Positions 1 to 7,200 of a DNA stretch of 7,496 bases are shown in pieces; within the stretch, counting starts at the first letter, position 1; each line of letters begins with the position of its first letter. The notes under the pieces were generated by a model. That model was not told the DNA's origin. It saw nothing but the letters and a program-made list of their open reading frames with translations, and searched no databases. The stretch spans positions 1 to 7,496 of the forward strand of contig JALNXR010000096.1 of the NCBI GenBank assembly GCA_023230265.1, written 5' to 3'. Both the position numbers and the translations under genes were made by a program. The stretch is from Bacteroidales bacterium. Its GTDB lineage: Bacteria > Bacteroidota > Bacteroidia > Bacteroidales > UBA932.

Positions 1-276
1 GCTGTTGGAGTAGTTTATATCGCTATTCCCGTTTGAATCTCTTATACTTATGATCTGCAATGTATCAGGAATGATGACTCCCGGAGCAATACAGAAATTG
101 TACCCGCTCTCATCTCCTGCTTTAATTACAAGGTTGCCCCTGTCAATATCGAGCTCCTCCCTCAATATACCGTTCATCAGATAAGCCTGCAGTGTCCCCT
201 GCAGAGGAACCCGGCATCTGAACAGCTCCGGAATTTCTGGCACCGGATTGGGTGCATATTTGTATTGTAATTCCAT
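1..276 (-). CDS. sufD: SufD-like Fe-S cluster assembly protein, N-terminal 92 residues (gene cut by window edge)
   Basis: Reading the minus strand from the ATG at 276-274 gives an uninterrupted 92-residue frame that leaves the window at base 1. It starts MELQYKYAPNP and later has segments such as ELFRCRVPLQGT and IAPGVIIPDTLQIISI. These resemble the part of SufD where the beta-helix core begins (the WKYT-like motif, then the 'IPxxxxxxxPIxIxxI' strand). SufD pairs with SufB and SufC in the SufBC2D scaffold that builds Fe-S clusters in the cytoplasm. The start lies 2 bp after the sufC stop, and an in-frame TGA sits upstream at 300-298 with no ATG or GTG between, so this start is well fixed. The usual N-terminal helical region of about 80-100 residues is therefore absent. 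SufD identity is inferred from position and weak motif similarity; the C-terminal half, which would confirm it, is outside the window. Confidence 0.78.
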   Translation of the reverse strand, partial: MELQYKYAPNPVPEIPELFRCRVPLQGTLQAYLMNGILREELDIDRGNLVIKAGDESGYNFCIAPGVIIPDTLQIISIRDSNGNSDINYSNS

Positions 277-278
277 AT

Positions 279-1022
279 TTAACTGTTTATCAACCAGTCA
301 TACCCCTGCTTTTCAACCTGTAGAGCAAGTTCTTTCCCCTCTGTTCTGATTATTTTGCCGTCATACAGGACGTGTACTATGTCGGGGATAATGTAATCCA
401 GAAGTCGTTGGTAGTGAGTTATAATTATAAAAGCATTTTCTGATGTTTTGAGTTTGTTCACCCCGGAGGCTACTATTCTGAGTGCATCTACGTCAAGTCC
501 GCTGTCGGTCTCATCCAGTATGGCCAGAGTGGGTTCAAGCATAGCCATCTGGAAAATTTCATTCCTCTTCTTTTCCCCTCCGGAAAAACCTACATTGACG
601 CCTCTGCCGGAAAAGGAGCTATCCATCTCAACCACAGCCATCTTTTCCCTCATAAGCTTAAGGTACTCAGCAGCATTGAGAGGTGGAAGGTTGAGGTATT
701 TTCTCTTTTCATTAATGGCTGTCTTCATAAAATTGACATTGCTCACTCCGGGAATCTCCACAGGATACTGGAATCCCAGGAACAGCCCTTTTCTGGCTCT
801 CTCTTCCGGTGATAGTTCCAGCAGATTCCTCCCCTGATAAATCACCTCTCCTGATGTTACGTTAAAATTTTCCCTTCCGGCCAATACTGCGGACAATGTA
901 CTCTTTCCGGAACCGTTGGGTCCCATAATTGCATGAATCTCCCCTGCCTTAACCTCAAGATTGATACCCTTGAGTATCTCCTTTCCTCCGATTTCTGCGT
1001 GTAAATCTTTAATTATTAACAT
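279..1022 (-). CDS. sufC: Fe-S cluster assembly ATPase SufC
   Basis: A 247-residue cytoplasmic ABC-type ATPase without membrane segments, full length for SufC. Visible motifs are Walker A GPNGSGKST (residues 34-42), the Q-loop in GFQYPVEIPGV (Gln85), the ABC signature FSGGEKKRNE (146-155), Walker B ending in Asp170-Glu171 followed by TDSGLD, and the H-loop His203 in IITHYQR. The signature extension KKRNE and the DETDSGLD sequence separate SufC from transporter ATPases. By family knowledge, SufC dimerises on SufB-SufD, and ATP hydrolysis reshapes the scaffold during cluster assembly. The gene begins 20 bp after the pnuC stop and ends 2 bp before the sufD start, so it is almost certainly co-transcribed with both. 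The 20-bp spacer is AT-rich with no clear Shine-Dalgarno sequence, as is common in Bacteroidota. All catalytic motifs are intact. Confidence 0.97.
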   Translation of the reverse strand: MLIIKDLHAEIGGKEILKGINLEVKAGEIHAIMGPNGSGKSTLSAVLAGRENFNVTSGEVIYQGRNLLELSPEERARKGLFLGFQYPVEIPGVSNVNFMKTAINEKRKYLNLPPLNAAEYLKLMREKMAVVEMDSSFSGRGVNVGFSGGEKKRNEIFQMAMLEPTLAILDETDSGLDVDALRIVASGVNKLKTSENAFIIITHYQRLLDYIIPDIVHVLYDGKIIRTEGKELALQVEKQGYDWLINS

Positions 1023-1042
1023 ATTAATTTATATTTTCTTGC

Positions 1043-1693
1043 TTACTCGTTATTCATCTCTTTTCTCCACATTGCAAATCCGAATATTGCCAATATAAGA
1101 TATCCTGCACTTACTAAAGGCATAAAGACCAGACCTGCTAGTATATACAATATTATATTTGTGATATTGACTGTAAACCAGGCTGCCCAACAGTCGAGCT
1201 TTTTCTGAGCCGACAGATATTGAGCCGTCAAAATTGTAATGGTTACAAAAGCATCCAGATAGGGTCTTCTGGCTTCACTAAAAACCTCCGGCCACAGATT
1301 GTCCAGATAGGTTAGCACTGTACCCCATAAAGCTGCCAGTACAAACAACTGCAGAATATACCTTACTCTTTTCTGGTTGGAAAGCAGTGTAATTTTAAGC
1401 TGGCGCTTCCTGTTCTCTTCACCTTTTGCAGGATGAGTCCAGCGATAGTGACCAAAAAAGTTAATTATAAATGAGACAGGTTGCACCAGCATGCTGGAAT
1501 AGAGCCCTTTCTGATAGAATAATATAAACAGCAGAATGTTGTAGAGATAACCCACCCAAAAATTTGCCACTTTTGCCCTTGTGGCAAGATAGACACAGGT
1601 GAGGCCGGAAAGGACCGCTATAAACTCCAGAAGACTTACGCTCTGGTTACCAAGTGTAAACAATGTGTTTTCTATACTGAACAGATCTGCCAT
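1043..1693 (-). CDS. pnuC: PnuC-family vitamin transporter (nicotinamide riboside or thiamine type)
   Basis: A 216-residue integral membrane protein with about seven hydrophobic segments near residues 19-37, 45-61, 66-84, 112-130, 145-161, 169-186 and 188-208. This matches the 3+1+3 layout of Pnu transporters. Family-like features are NFWVGYLYN in the second segment, FGHYRW near residue 80-85 and the WxxW motif WAAW (169-172) followed by Asn175 in the sixth segment, where the substrate binds in PnuC. Pnu proteins act by facilitated diffusion, and uptake is driven by phosphorylation of the vitamin in the cytoplasm. The branch cannot be decided here: PnuC carries nicotinamide riboside, PnuT thiamine, and others are uncharacterised. 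The gene lies 41 bp after sufB and 20 bp before sufC on the same strand, inside what is normally a continuous suf operon. The 41-bp spacer is too short for a TPP or NAD riboswitch, so it probably shares the sufB promoter. Confidence 0.85.
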   Translation of the reverse strand: MADLFSIENTLFTLGNQSVSLLEFIAVLSGLTCVYLATRAKVANFWVGYLYNILLFILFYQKGLYSSMLVQPVSFIINFFGHYRWTHPAKGEENRKRQLKITLLSNQKRVRYILQLFVLAALWGTVLTYLDNLWPEVFSEARRPYLDAFVTITILTAQYLSAQKKLDCWAAWFTVNITNIILYILAGLVFMPLVSAGYLILAIFGFAMWRKEMNNE

Positions 1694-1734
1694 TTAAAAA
1701 ATCTTTTAATATCTATAATCCGGAATTCAGGTTA

Positions 1735-3168
1735 CTAACCGACACTTCCCTCCAGGGTCACCTCAAGTAGTTTCTGCGCCTCCACTGCAAATTCCATAGG
1801 CAGCTGATTGAGAACCTCTTTGGCATAACCGTTAACGATAAGCCCCACTGCATCCTCTGTCCCTATTCCTCTCTGCTGACAATAGAACAACTGATCCTCG
1901 CTGATTTTTGAGGTGGTTGCTTCATGCTCCAGAATTGCGGTATCGTTTTCGTTCTCTATATAGGGAAAAGTGTGTGCCCCGCATTTATCTCCCAGCAGAA
2001 GAGAGTCACACTGAGTGTAATTCCTTGCATTATCGGCATTTGGCAAAATCTTTACCAGTCCCCTGTAGCTGTTCTGGCTTACACCGGCTGATATACCCTT
2101 GCTTACAATTCTGCTTTTGGTGTTCTTGCCGATATGTATCATCTTGGTTCCTGTGTCAGCTTGCTGATAATGGTTGGTGACTGCCACAGAGTAGAATTCA
2201 GAAATAGAGTTATCCCCCCTGAGTATGGTGCTGGGATATTTCCAGGTGATTGCAGATCCGGTTTCAACCTGTGCCCAAGAGAGTTTGCTGTTCTCACCTT
2301 TGCAGATCCCTCTTTTGGTGACAAAATTATAAATGCCCCCCCGTCCTTTTGAATCTCCGGGATACCAGTTTTGAACGGTTGAGTATTTCACCTGGGCATT
2401 TTTCATCACAATTATCTCCACTACGGCAGCATGAAGCTGGTTTTCATCTCTTTGAGGAGCCGTACATCCCTCCAGATAACTTACATATGAGTCTTCTTCC
2501 GCTACTATAAGTGTTCGCTCAAATTGTCCTGTGCCTTTGGCATTTATCCTAAAGTAACTCGACAATTCCATCGGGCACCTCACCCCCTTGGGAATATAGC
2601 AGAAAGAGCCATCGCTAAAGACTGCCGAGTTAAGAGCTGCAAAATAGTTATCGCCATATGGGACCACTGATGCAAGATACTTTCTCACCAGATCCGGATA
2701 GTCGTTCACAGCCTCAGAAAAAGAGCAGAAAATTATCCCTTTCTCAGCAAGGTTCTCTCTGAATGTAGTTTTAACAGAGACGGAATCAAAAACAGCATCG
2801 ACAGCAACTCCGGCAAGCACATTTCTCTCATCAAGAGGTATTCCCAGCTTGTCAAAAGTAGCCTGGAGTTCAGGATCAATATCACCGGACTGTTGTTGCT
2901 TCTTTGGTGCTGCAAAATAGATTATGTCCTGATAATCAATCTCCGGTATGTTAAGATGTGGCCATGTCGGCATCTTCATGGTCTGCCATTTGGCAAAAGC
3001 CTTTAACCTGAAATCGAGAAGCCATTGCGGTTCCTCTTTCTTTTTGGATATCGCCCTTATAATATCTTCATTAAGTCCTTTTGGAAAGTACTCCTGTTCA
3101 AGGAGAGTTTCGAATCCGTGTTCATATTCGGATTCGGTTACTTTCTGAATTATATCGTTTTCACTCAT
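1735..3168 (-). CDS. sufB: Fe-S cluster scaffold protein SufB
   Basis: A 477-residue protein, the usual SufB length, so no intein is present although SufB is a frequent intein host. The N-terminal part has the family sequence [11 protein letters not shown] (31-41), the segment around residues 64-79 ([16 protein letters not shown]) and [13 protein letters not shown] (120-132). The beta-helix core contains [19 protein letters not shown] (191-209) and [21 protein letters not shown] (from 231). The C-terminal block has [13 protein letters not shown] (393-405), then [13 protein letters not shown] (423-435) and a [20 protein letters not shown] ending. Cys396 in CGAHT corresponds by motif to Cys405 of E. 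coli SufB, reported as essential for cluster assembly. SufB binds SufC and SufD and receives sulfur for nascent clusters in the cytoplasm. It is the first gene of the operon and has its own upstream promoter candidate. The ATG at 3168-3166 fits the usual N-terminus of Bacteroidota SufB. Confidence 0.97.
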   Translation of the reverse strand: MSENDIIQKVTESEYEHGFETLLEQEYFPKGLNEDIIRAISKKKEEPQWLLDFRLKAFAKWQTMKMPTWPHLNIPEIDYQDIIYFAAPKKQQQSGDIDPELQATFDKLGIPLDERNVLAGVAVDAVFDSVSVKTTFRENLAEKGIIFCSFSEAVNDYPDLVRKYLASVVPYGDNYFAALNSAVFSDGSFCYIPKGVRCPMELSSYFRINAKGTGQFERTLIVAEEDSYVSYLEGCTAPQRDENQLHAAVVEIIVMKNAQVKYSTVQNWYPGDSKGRGGIYNFVTKRGICKGENSKLSWAQVETGSAITWKYPSTILRGDNSISEFYSVAVTNHYQQADTGTKMIHIGKNTKSRIVSKGISAGVSQNSYRGLVKILPNADNARNYTQCDSLLLGDKCGAHTFPYIENENDTAILEHEATTSKISEDQLFYCQQRGIGTEDAVGLIVNGYAKEVLNQLPMEFAVEAQKLLEVTLEGSVG

Positions 3169-3175
3169 AGTGGCG

Positions 3176-3210
3176 CAAAGTTATATCTTTTAAACTATTT
3201 TTGTAACAAA
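3176..3210 (-). promoter_or_regulatory. Candidate Bacteroidota-type promoter of the sufB-pnuC-sufC-sufD operon
   Basis: On the minus strand TAACTTTG (3183-3176) matches the -7 consensus TAnnTTTG exactly. A TTTG at 3210-3207 could be the -33 element, with a 23-bp spacer, at the long end of the range known for this promoter class. Only 7 bp separate the -7 box from the sufB ATG, so transcription from it would give a leader of about 2-5 nt. An alternative weaker box is TAATATTTG (3215-3207, one base too long), which would give a leader near 35 nt. Consensus match is seen; activity is inferred. Confidence 0.5.
3196..3203 (+). promoter_or_regulatory. Candidate -7 box of the ThiL-like gene
   Basis: TATTTTTG on the plus strand matches the Bacteroidota -7 consensus TAnnTTTG and lies 16 bp before the ATG at 3220, giving an expected leader of about 12-14 nt. 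No clear -33 TTTG or TTG is visible at the right distance upstream, so the match in AT-rich sequence may be chance. It would overlap the sufB promoter region. Confidence 0.35.
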
Positions 3211-3213
3211 TAT
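3197..3213. promoter_or_regulatory. Short imperfect palindrome between the divergent promoters, possible operator
   Basis: The core TTTGTAACAAA (3200-3210) is an inverted repeat with perfect 5-bp arms around a central A. Outward there is one mismatch pair (3199/3211), then two further matching pairs. It covers the candidate -33 element of sufB and the end of the candidate -7 box of the ThiL-like gene, so a dimeric repressor bound here could affect both. It does not resemble a regulator site I can name, and in AT-rich DNA such a palindrome can arise by chance. Confidence 0.3.
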
Positions 3214-3219
3214 TAGTGT

Positions 3220-4245
3220 ATGCCAGATTCCAAAAAACAAAACTCAAAGAGAACCCAGATAGAGGAAGTAGGTCGTATAAATCTTATAAACGAGCTCTTA
3301 TCCTCAACCGGTCTACCCTTTTCCAACTGCCCTTCAATTGATACAGAGGGGGATTTCCACATCTTTTCATCACACAGGTTGCTGTTGGAAGGGATAGATT
3401 TCAATCTGGTGTACAATCCGCTCAAACACCTTGGGTATAAGTCTGTCCTCTCTGTACTTGGGCCGCTTGCTGCAAAAAATTGCACTCCGGTAAACCTTTC
3501 GGTTAATCTGGGATTATCAAACAGATTCTGTGCAGAGGATGCCTGGGAGTTCTGGGCAGGAGTTTCGGTTGCCCTTAAGGAGTTCGGGATATCTTTTGTC
3601 TCTCTGGATATACAATCTTCTCTCACCGGAATGGCCATTAGTTTATCGTCACAAGGGAAACAACCCAAAGAGATCTTTGTTCAAACCCCGCAGCCTGTCT
3701 CCGGAGACCTCATCTGTATATCGGGCAATCTGGGAGCCGCATATATGGGGCTTCAGCTGTTGGAGAGAGAAAGGGCTCTTTTTGAAAAGGGATCGGGAGA
3801 ACAACCACGTCTTAAAGGATATGAATATATACTAAAATCCTATCTGGCCCCCGAATTGGATCTCTCTTTTGTAAAACTTTTCTCCGGACATCAAATTTTC
3901 CCTTCTGCCGGGATTTTTATCAATGACGGACTTGCTGCCTCTGTAAAGCGACTATGCATGGAGACTTCCCTGGGAGCAAATATCTATCTGGAAAAGGTGC
4001 CGGTGGCCACAGAGACCTTTGCTATTGCAGATGAGTTCAATATGGAGGCAACCACTGCGGTGCTCAACGGAGGTGACGATTTCAGACTTATGTACACAAT
4101 TCCTATTTCTAAATACGAAATCCTGATTAAAGAGATACCCGGACTGGAAATCATAGGTCATCTCACTGCCCGGGATAACGGAACCTGGATTATCACCCCT
4201 GATGGAAGCCGGATTGCATTAAAAGCTCAGGGTTGGAGTGAATGA
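3220..4245 (+). CDS. ThiL-like (AIR synthase/PurM fold) protein lacking most kinase motifs
   Basis: A 341-residue soluble protein that aligns by eye over its full length with thiamine-monophosphate kinase ThiL, which phosphorylates thiamine phosphate to thiamine pyrophosphate. Retained stretches are LLLEGIDFNL (54-63), PLKHLGYKS (67-75), SSLTGMAIS (133-141), SGNLGAAYMGLQLLERE (168-184), DEFNMEATTAVLNGGDD (271-287) and the C-terminal LKAQGW (334-339). Key family motifs are altered. GDDAAV is replaced by about NCPSI (36-40), TTD by SSH (50-52), and NLSDxxAM by VLGPLAAK (79-86). GGDT becomes SLDI (128-131), and DISDGL becomes FINDGL (233-238). Three or four of the usual metal-binding aspartates are therefore missing, while the fold-forming parts and reading frame are intact. 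I infer a pseudo-kinase or repurposed protein rather than an active ThiL. It is divergent from sufB (51 bp) and its last 27 bp overlap dnaE head-on. I give no gene symbol because catalysis is doubtful. Confidence 0.85.
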   Translation: MPDSKKQNSKRTQIEEVGRINLINELLSSTGLPFSNCPSIDTEGDFHIFSSHRLLLEGIDFNLVYNPLKHLGYKSVLSVLGPLAAKNCTPVNLSVNLGLSNRFCAEDAWEFWAGVSVALKEFGISFVSLDIQSSLTGMAISLSSQGKQPKEIFVQTPQPVSGDLICISGNLGAAYMGLQLLERERALFEKGSGEQPRLKGYEYILKSYLAPELDLSFVKLFSGHQIFPSAGIFINDGLAASVKRLCMETSLGANIYLEKVPVATETFAIADEFNMEATTAVLNGGDDFRLMYTIPISKYEILIKEIPGLEIIGHLTARDNGTWIITPDGSRIALKAQGWSE

Positions 4246-7200
4246 GAATTCCAGCCCCTCCTTCTCGAGGTAGCTCAAAAGAGACAGATTAAGAGATATC
4301 TTGTACTTAGATGAGACAAACTCTGCATTAAGGCGGTTTTTATAATCCAGAACATTGATAATCACAGCCGTATTACCCTTATTCTCTTTAAAATTAGAGA
4401 TTAAACCTTTTCTCAGAGAAGATGTGAGTCCTTCCAACGGAATGTTGATAGTAACGGATCTTACAAAGTCCTCTTTTGTGTTGGCCAAATGCCTCATACT
4501 CTTTATTCTGAGTAAAACTTCATTGTTTTTTTCTGCCTCCGGTCTGGATGAGCCAAAGCCGTATCTTTGGTTAAGGGCACATTTGATCAGTAACGGCATG
4601 TTTGGTTGAAGATATTGCATAAAGCTCTCATACTCCTTTGAATAAATTGTAAAAGAGAGAGATCCGTTGTAATCCTCAACGGTAAAGCTGGCATAGGGTC
4701 TTGAACCACTTTTGGTATACGAAACTTTAATATTTGTAATTATCCCGGCAATGATCAGCTCTTTTCCTATGAGTGAGGGGTCGGATTGGGCCGCTTCCAG
4801 AAGATCTTTGGTCTGGTGGAGATTGTGAGTTGTAAAGTGTTTCACCTCAAACCTAAAGTTATCCAGAGGATGGGCAGAAAGGTACATCCCTACCAGCTCC
4901 TTCTCCCTGTTAAGGAGTTCAAACTGGTCCGCTGGCAGAGTTTCCGGCACCTCCGGTTTGGAAAGGGAGATATTCTGCACCTGACCGAACAGGGAGTTTC
5001 CTCCGTTTACAAAGTCCGCCTGATACTTTGTCCCATACTTAATGAGTGAGTCCAGAAATGGCTCCTCCTTCATGTTTGGAGCCAGATACTGTTCTCTTCT
5101 GATATCAGCAAAACAGTCAAATGCTCCGGAGTAGATAAGAGACTCCATGGTTTTACGGTTTACCGCACTGAGATTCACCTTCTCTACAAACTCATATATT
5201 GAGCTGAAACTTCCTCCATTCTCCTCTCTGGCCTTAACAATGTTCTCTACAGCTGCCGCTCCCACATTTTTTATCCCGGCCATCCCAAAACGGATATCAC
5301 CCTTTTTATTCACTGTAAAAGTGTCTGAACTTTCGTTGACATCAGGGCCCATAACCTTAATTCCCATTCTTTTGCATTCATCCATCAGCTTGGTTATCTC
5401 CGTAATGTCATTACGGTTGCGGGTAAGAGTGGCAGCCATAAACTCTGCCGGATAGTTTGCCTTTAAATAGGCTGTCTGATAACCAATCCAGGCGTAACAT
5501 GTTGAGTGAGACTTGTTAAAGGCATAAGCAGCAAAGGATTCCCAGTCTTTCCATATTTTCTCCAGCACCTCTGCAGTGTAACCCCTCTCTGCACCACCTT
5601 TGAGATACTTGGTTTTAAGACTGTCCATCAGGTTTTTATCCTTCTTACCCATCGCTTTTCTTAACTGGTCGGCATCCCCTTTGGTCAATCCGGCAATTTT
5701 TTGAGAGAGGAGCATCACCTGTTCCTGATAGACGGTAACACCATAAGTACCGGCAAGGATCTCCTTCATAACCGGCAGGTCGTACTCGGTCTGTTTCCTG
5801 CCGTGTTTACGCTCAATAAAATCCGGTATATACTCCATCGGGCCCGGACGGTAGAGGGCGTTCATGGCAATAAGATCCTCAAGTTTACCAGGTTTGAGCT
5901 CCCGGAGCCATTTTCTCATTCCGTCACTTTCAAACTGGAAAGTGGCAACTGTATCCCCCCGGCTAAAGAGTTCGTAAGTGTTTTTATCATCCAGTGGTAT
6001 AGAGTCCATATCCAGATTTATACCCCTTGATTTTTTTATGTTGATTACGCTGTCTTTTATTATTGAGAGGGTTTTAAGGCCAAGGAAATCCATCTTGAGC
6101 ATTCCTACCTTCTCAATATGGGAGCCGTCGTATTGCGAAACCCAGATCACCTCACCTGTATCCTTGTCTTTGGCTGTTGATATCGGTATATACTCCCTCA
6201 GGTCGTCCGGGCCGATAATAATTGCGCAGGCGTGCACACCCACATTCCTGATGTTCCCCTCCAGCTTTTGGGCATACTCCATAGTCTCCCTGACAAGTTT
6301 GTTCTCCGAACGGAATGCCTCCTCTATCTCAGGAACCATCTTTATGCAGTTCTCCAGTGTCACCGGGACCGGGTTACCCTTTTCGTCGTTGGGAAACCTG
6401 TTGGGAACATATTTAGCCAGGCGGTCAGAGTCGCTAAGAGGCAGTTTCTGTATTCTGGCTACATCCCTTATGGCACTTTTGGCAGCCATTGTGCCAAAGG
6501 TAATAACATGTGAAACATGCTCTTTCCCATATTTGTCCTCTACATATTTGAACACCTTTGAACGTCCGTCATCATCAAAGTCAATGTCAATATCCGGAAA
6601 AGAGATACGGTCCGGGTTTAAAAATCTTTCAAACAGCAGATCATACTTTAATGGATCTATGTCTGTTATTCTGAGGCAGTAGGCAACCACAGAGCCTGCC
6701 GCGCTTCCTCTTCCGGGGCCTACTGAGACATCCATTTTTCTGGCTGCAGAGATAAAATCCTGGACGATTAGAAAGTAGTCGGGGTATCCCATTCTCTTTA
6801 TGGTCTCCAGCTCAAACTCAAGACGCTCTCTGAGTGCGTCAGTAAGGGTTCCATATCTGCTTTCCGCCCCTTTATAAGTAAGATCTCTCAGATAATTAAA
6901 GGAATCTATATAATCAGACGGTATGGGAAAGTTAGGCATGATGGGTTTGGATTCTATGCTGTACTTCTCTATCTTTTCTGCTACCTCAAGAGTGTTTGCA
7001 AGAGCTTCGGGCACATCAGAAAATATCTCCTCCATTTCCGACTGGGTCTTAAGGTATTCCTGCTTTGTATAGCGCATTCTGTCCGGATCGTCCACATCGG
7101 AATTTGTAGTGAGGCAGATGAGTCTGTCGTGAGCCTCTCCGTCTTCTTTGTTTACAAAGTGCACGTCGTTTGTGGCAATGTATTTTATATTATGCTTTTT

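Noticed and set aside
448..837. A 129-codon open frame on the plus strand, antisense to sufC
   Set aside because: It mirrors the Walker B and signature regions of an intact sufC, and its low-complexity Ser-rich product has no independent support.
1694..1734. A riboswitch (TPP or NAD class) in front of pnuC
   Set aside because: The spacer is only 41 bp, AT-rich, and shows no conserved riboswitch elements or paired stems.
2139..2324. A 61-codon open frame on the minus strand in another frame of sufB
   Set aside because: It overlaps the SufB beta-helix core in a different frame and shows no recognisable features.
3213..3668. A 151-codon open frame on the minus strand, antisense to the ThiL-like gene
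   Set aside because: No family resemblance. The plus-strand frame has clear full-length similarity to ThiL, so this is a shadow.
4205..4290. A rho-independent terminator between the convergent genes
   Set aside because: The coding regions overlap, and no GC-rich hairpin followed by a T run is visible on either strand near the junction.
5978..6682. A 234-codon open frame on the plus strand, antisense to dnaE
   Set aside because: It lies wholly inside the conserved catalytic region of dnaE, its product is rich in Ser, Leu and Ile without recognisable motifs, and it is best explained as a shadow of dnaE codon use.
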